8,755 bases of DNA, from positions 1 to 8,755 of the forward strand of contig JAILNW010000381.1 of assembly GCA_024691145.1 (NCBI GenBank), in the 5' to 3' direction. Source of the stretch: Lachnospiraceae bacterium. Its GTDB lineage: Bacteria > Bacillota > Clostridia > Lachnospirales > Lachnospiraceae. A program made the translations under genes and the position numbers. A model generated the notes under the pieces. It saw only the letters and a program-made list of their open reading frames with translations, searched no databases and had not been told where the DNA came from. Numbering within the stretch: position 1 is the first letter of the stretch; every line of letters begins with the position of its first letter. Positions 6,196-8,755 of the stretch are shown piece after piece.

Positions 6196-7383
6196 CACAG
6201 GGGAAAATTCTTTGCTTGTTTTTATCGCTCTTTCAAATACAGTTCTTATTTCTTTATTAGGTATAAACACTTCTTCTGTTTTTGCATCATATGCAAGATA
6301 ACCTAAGTGAACAAGGCATGCCAGCACTTCATCTTTTGAACCAAATGATACTAAATCATTTGTGAACAATCCTACATCAGCTTTAGCTTTTCCGCATGCA
6401 AGCATTGTAATAATATCATCTTTTAAACCTTCAAAATTTAATGATATATACAGTTTTAATGATTCATATGTTTCTGTTGACACCCAGTAATCTTTGTACC
6501 TTCTGTTTTCTATAGCATTGCATACAGAATTAGGACTATATACATGTTTGTTTTTTAAAGTGTATCCATCATACCATTTTTGCATTTCATCAAAAGACAT
6601 ATCATATTCTTCACATAATTCTTTTACTTCATCTTCAGTAAATCCTATATAGTCAACCATATTTGCTGGTGAAACCATTGTAAATTCTTCAAAGTTATTA
6701 AGATCTGATTCTGTACCATATTTTTTTATAGGTAAAATGCCCGTTATATATGCAAAGGCAACAAATTCTTCAGCATTTGAACCCTTAAATAATGAACGTA
6801 AAAAAGTAATATATTTTTTTTGTAATGTTACATTATCTTTATCAAGCCTAAACAATGCGTCCCATTCATCTATCAAAATAATAAATTGTTTCTTTTTTAT
6901 TTTAAAGATATTTTTTAATACAGAATTTAATTCATATCCTTCCTTTACACAATCTTCATATACTTCTTTTAATTCTATTATAACTTCCTGTTGTATCCAT
7001 TCTACAGCATCAATAGAAGTATTGTTAGCTACGCTTGCCATCACATCCTGCATATCTATTCTTATAACATCAAATGAATTCATATATTCGGTAAACTTTT
7101 TGTTAAGTTTTAATTCTAATTTTTTTTCCGTGTTATACTTTGAAACATTTAAGTCATCAAATAACTCTTTTGAATCACAGCCCTTGCTGTAGTATGCCGC
7201 AAGCATATCTATAGCCATTGACTTGCCAAATCTTCTTGGTCTGGTGGAGCAGACAAATTTATTTGCAGTGCAAACTCTTTCATTGCAAAATTTTATTAAA
7301 TCTGTTTTATCCACGTATATTCTGCTATTTATTTTTTCTTTAAATGATATATTGTTTGGATTTAGGTATGTTCCTGTATACAT
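6181..7383 (-). CDS. AAA-ATPase-like paralogue, copy 2, lacking the C-terminal nuclease domain
   Basis: The protein has 400 residues; full-length relatives are usually about 520-580. The N-terminal ATPase-like domain is complete: TYLNPN, RIYVDKTDLI, Walker A-like TRPRRFGKSM (47-56), Walker B ILIDEWDALF (169-178), AYITGILPIKKYG (211-223), WYDGY (270-274) and YSPNSV (282-287). After FIPNKEIRTVFERAI the protein runs to SPVM (394-397), then only KIL before the stop. In copy 3 the same point continues into the PD-(D/E)XK domain. The coding frame changes at M397, where a deletion joins it to the relic at 6122-6195. The start ATG 7381-7383 has the imperfect ribosome binding site AGAAAGAAGTGAG (7387-7399) and a good promoter. 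The gene may express an ATPase-only protein or be a decaying copy; the long uninterrupted frame leaves both open. Role of the family is unknown, so nuclease, defence or DNA-processing functions are only guesses. Confidence 0.85.
   Translation of the reverse strand: MYTGTYLNPNNISFKEKINSRIYVDKTDLIKFCNERVCTANKFVCSTRPRRFGKSMAIDMLAAYYSKGCDSKELFDDLNVSKYNTEKKLELKLNKKFTEYMNSFDVIRIDMQDVMASVANNTSIDAVEWIQQEVIIELKEVYEDCVKEGYELNSVLKNIFKIKKKQFIILIDEWDALFRLDKDNVTLQKKYITFLRSLFKGSNAEEFVAFAYITGILPIKKYGTESDLNNFEEFTMVSPANMVDYIGFTEDEVKELCEEYDMSFDEMQKWYDGYTLKNKHVYSPNSVCNAIENRRYKDYWVSTETYESLKLYISLNFEGLKDDIITMLACGKAKADVGLFTNDLVSFGSKDEVLACLVHLGYLAYDAKTEEVFIPNKEIRTVFERAIKTSKEFSPVMKIL
6193..6940. repeat. Paralogous direct repeat, copy 2 side
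   Basis: This stretch aligns with 7984-8755 over its whole length, apart from a 24-bp length difference in the diverged middle. The last 120 bp (6821-6940) are identical base for base to 8636-8755. The repeat arises from duplication of, or exchange between, the nuclease-family genes. Confidence 0.9.
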
Positions 7384-7424
7384 TGTCTCACTTCTTTCTA
7401 GTAAATTGTCTATCTATATATCAT

Positions 7425-7453
7425 ATTATAAAGAATAATACTTGCATTTGCAA
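7425..7453 (-). promoter_or_regulatory. Sigma-A-type promoter for copy 2
   Basis: On the - strand, a -35 box TTGCAA (7448-7453) and a perfect -10 box TATAAT (7425-7430) are separated by exactly 17 bp. Transcription would begin near 7418, about 35 nt before ATG 7383. The promoter lies just beyond the copy 3 terminator hairpin, so copy 2 appears to be an independent transcription unit. Confidence 0.8.
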
Positions 7454-7483
7454 CTAATTGTTAATAGGAGATTGAAATAAGAA

Positions 7484-7518
7484 AAGGCTATGTAGTCCAA
7501 CTTGGATTGCATAGCCTT
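7484..7518 (-). terminator. 35-nt hairpin and U-rich tail downstream of copy 3
   Basis: AAGGCTATG-T-AGTCCA pairs with TGGATT-G-CATAGCCTT around an ACT loop; it is nearly the same element as 6082-6116. On the - strand the stem is followed by TTTTCTTATTT, a good intrinsic terminator tail, 18 nt after the copy 3 stop codon. In - strand RNA the stem has two C-A mismatches, which become G-U wobbles in + strand RNA. Confidence 0.75.
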
Positions 7519-7536
7519 GGCAATTACTTTAATGAT

Positions 7537-8755
7537 TTATTCTGTTTTTTCTAATTCTTCAATTACACAGGTATGGATCTTGTTCTTATCATCTTTATCA
7601 TAATTAATGCCTATTAGTAATATCTTACCTGTATAATCTTTTAAATGATCTCCGTATTTCCTGTCTTTTATCTGGTTAAATGCTGTGGTTGCAGTTTTAT
7701 CACACTTTAATTCTACGACTAATACAGGTTTGTCTACAACACCTGAACGAGGTAAAAATACAATATCTGCAAAGCCTACACCAGATGGCATTTCCCTTAT
7801 TAATTCATAATCATTCATAGCTACATAATATGCTAAAGTAATTGCACAACTTAAAGAATTTTCATCGTTATATTTTTTTATTGATGTTGCATTAGCATGA
7901 GCGGTAGCAACTGCTTCGGCAACTTTATCTGCATTTTTTTCAAGTGTATATTTCATAAGTTGTTCTGAAGCTGTTAATGCCTTCATTACTGGGCTAAATT
8001 CTTTACTAGTTTTTATAGCTCTTTCGAATACAGTTCGTACTTCTTTATTAGGTATAAATACTTCTTCTGTTTTTGCATCATATGCAAGATAACCTAGGTG
8101 AACGAGACATGCCAAAACCTCATCTTTTGAACCAAATGATACTAAATCATTTGTAAATAACCCTACATCAGCTTTAACTTTTCCACATGCAAGCATTGTT
8201 ATAATATCATCTTTTAATCCTTCAAAATTTAAAGATATATAAAGTTTTAATGATTCATAGGTTTCTGTTGATACCCAGTAATCTTTGTACCTTCTATTAT
8301 CTATAGCGTTGCATACAGAGTTTGGACTGTATATATGAGTATAGCTATTATCGTTTTTATTAAAGTTATAAAATTTGTATCCATCATACCAGTCATGCAT
8401 CTCGCTGAAGTCCATATCATATTCATCACAAAGTTTCTTTACTTCATCCTCAGTGAATCCAATATATTCAGTCATTAATAAAGGTTCAGCCACAGTATAT
8501 TCTTTAAAATTATTAAGTGCCGATTCTCCGCCATATTTTTTAATTGGCAATATTCCTGTTATATATGCCAAAGCAACAAATTCTTCAGCATTTGAACCTT
8601 TAAATAATGAACGTAAAAAACTAATATATTTTTCTTGTAATGTTACATTATCTTTATCAAGCCTAAACAATGCGTCCCATTCATCTATCAAAATAATAAA
8701 TTGTTTCTTTTTTATTTTAAAGATATTTTTTAATACAGAATTTAATTCATATCCT
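7537..8755 (-). CDS. AAA-ATPase-like + PD-(D/E)XK nuclease family protein, copy 3, 5' end beyond window
   Basis: The frame is open to the right edge; the visible part has 405 residues. It begins in the ATPase domain just after the Walker A region (GYELNSVLKN), then Walker B ILIDEWDALF, AYITGILPIKKYG, WYDGY, IYSPNSV and FIPNKEVRTVFERAI. Unlike copies 1 and 2 it continues into an intact PDDEXK_9 (DUF1703) nuclease domain: GVGFADIVFLP with the motif aspartate (codon 7765-7767), then VLVVELKCDK with the catalytic E (7711-7713) and K (7705-7707), then AFNQIKDRKY, and LLIGINYDKD near the end. All three expected catalytic residues are present, so this copy should be enzymatically competent if its missing N-terminus is intact. 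Compared with copy 2, long blocks are almost identical, but the segment 8335-8529 is strongly diverged and 8 residues longer. A terminator hairpin follows the stop. Its target and biological role are unknown. Confidence 0.88.
   Translation of the reverse strand, partial: GYELNSVLKNIFKIKKKQFIILIDEWDALFRLDKDNVTLQEKYISFLRSLFKGSNAEEFVALAYITGILPIKKYGGESALNNFKEYTVAEPLLMTEYIGFTEDEVKKLCDEYDMDFSEMHDWYDGYKFYNFNKNDNSYTHIYSPNSVCNAIDNRRYKDYWVSTETYESLKLYISLNFEGLKDDIITMLACGKVKADVGLFTNDLVSFGSKDEVLACLVHLGYLAYDAKTEEVFIPNKEVRTVFERAIKTSKEFSPVMKALTASEQLMKYTLEKNADKVAEAVATAHANATSIKKYNDENSLSCAITLAYYVAMNDYELIREMPSGVGFADIVFLPRSGVVDKPVLVVELKCDKTATTAFNQIKDRKYGDHLKDYTGKILLIGINYDKDDKNKIHTCVIEELEKTE
7984..8755. repeat. Paralogous direct repeat, copy 3 side
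   Basis: Counterpart of 6193-6940. The window ends inside the identical 120-bp block, so homology probably continues past the right edge. Confidence 0.9.

Noticed and set aside
6061..6196. A small RNA or CRISPR-like repeat in the convergent intergenic region
   Set aside because: Only one hairpin is present here and the rest is a relic of nuclease coding sequence; there is no regular repeat-spacer pattern.
6737..7192. A 151-codon open frame on the + strand inside copy 2
   Set aside because: It is antisense to the conserved Walker B region of copy 2 and its serine/asparagine/phenylalanine-rich product matches no family pattern; a shadow of the real gene.
8689..8691. TTG at 8691 as a true start of copy 3
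   Set aside because: The frame stays open and matches copy 2 residues upstream of this point (GYELNSVLKN...), so this is an internal leucine codon and the gene continues past the edge.
4691..8755. An insertion sequence or transposon carrying the paralogue cluster
   Set aside because: No transposase or integrase and no convincing terminal inverted repeats or target duplications were seen; the repeats present are explained by gene paralogy and the terminator hairpins.

Overview
The window looks like part of a low-GC Firmicutes chromosome, most likely a Lachnospiraceae-type gut clostridium. The grounds are strong AGGAGG-type ribosome binding sites, AT-rich codon use, a DUF4860-like protein next to type IV pilus-type genes, and several paralogues of the AAA-ATPase-like/PD-(D/E)XK family. 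This is inference from gene content; no rRNA or other taxonomic marker is present.

Left half (1-4690, all + strand): a tightly packed, probably co-transcribed run of five genes with gaps of 11-23 nt. It opens with the 3' part of a DUF4860-like membrane-anchored protein. Two small single-pass membrane proteins follow, the first resembling a minor prepilin. Next is a complete PilT-family retraction-type ATPase, then a 744-residue signalling protein with three PAS-like domains, a degenerate GGDEF domain (GTDVF in place of GGDEF) and a GAF-like tail. This reads as a type IV pilus/pseudopilus module with an attached sensory protein that probably does not make c-di-GMP. The rest of the machine (PilB, PilC, major pilin, prepilin peptidase) would lie to the left.

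Right half (4691-8755): three paralogues of the AAA-ATPase-like + PDDEXK_9 (former DUF1703) family, whose cellular role is not established. Copy 1 (+) has its own near-consensus promoter. Copies 2 and 3 lie on the - strand in tandem, convergent with copy 1. Only copy 3 (5' end cut by the window edge) keeps the nuclease domain. Copy 1 has lost most of it by an internal deletion plus a frameshift, and its last residues are still readable out of frame. Copy 2 has lost it by two deletions whose endpoints fall at 5-bp direct repeats in copy 3, leaving a 74-bp relic. Copies 2 and 3 are also mosaic: nearly identical flanks enclose a strongly diverged central segment. Related 35-nt hairpins lie between copies 1 and 2 and between copies 2 and 3.

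The most interesting signal is this paralogue cluster: repeated loss of the nuclease half while the ATPase half stays open, plus a variable central block. No tRNA, rRNA, CRISPR array or recognisable transposase was seen.
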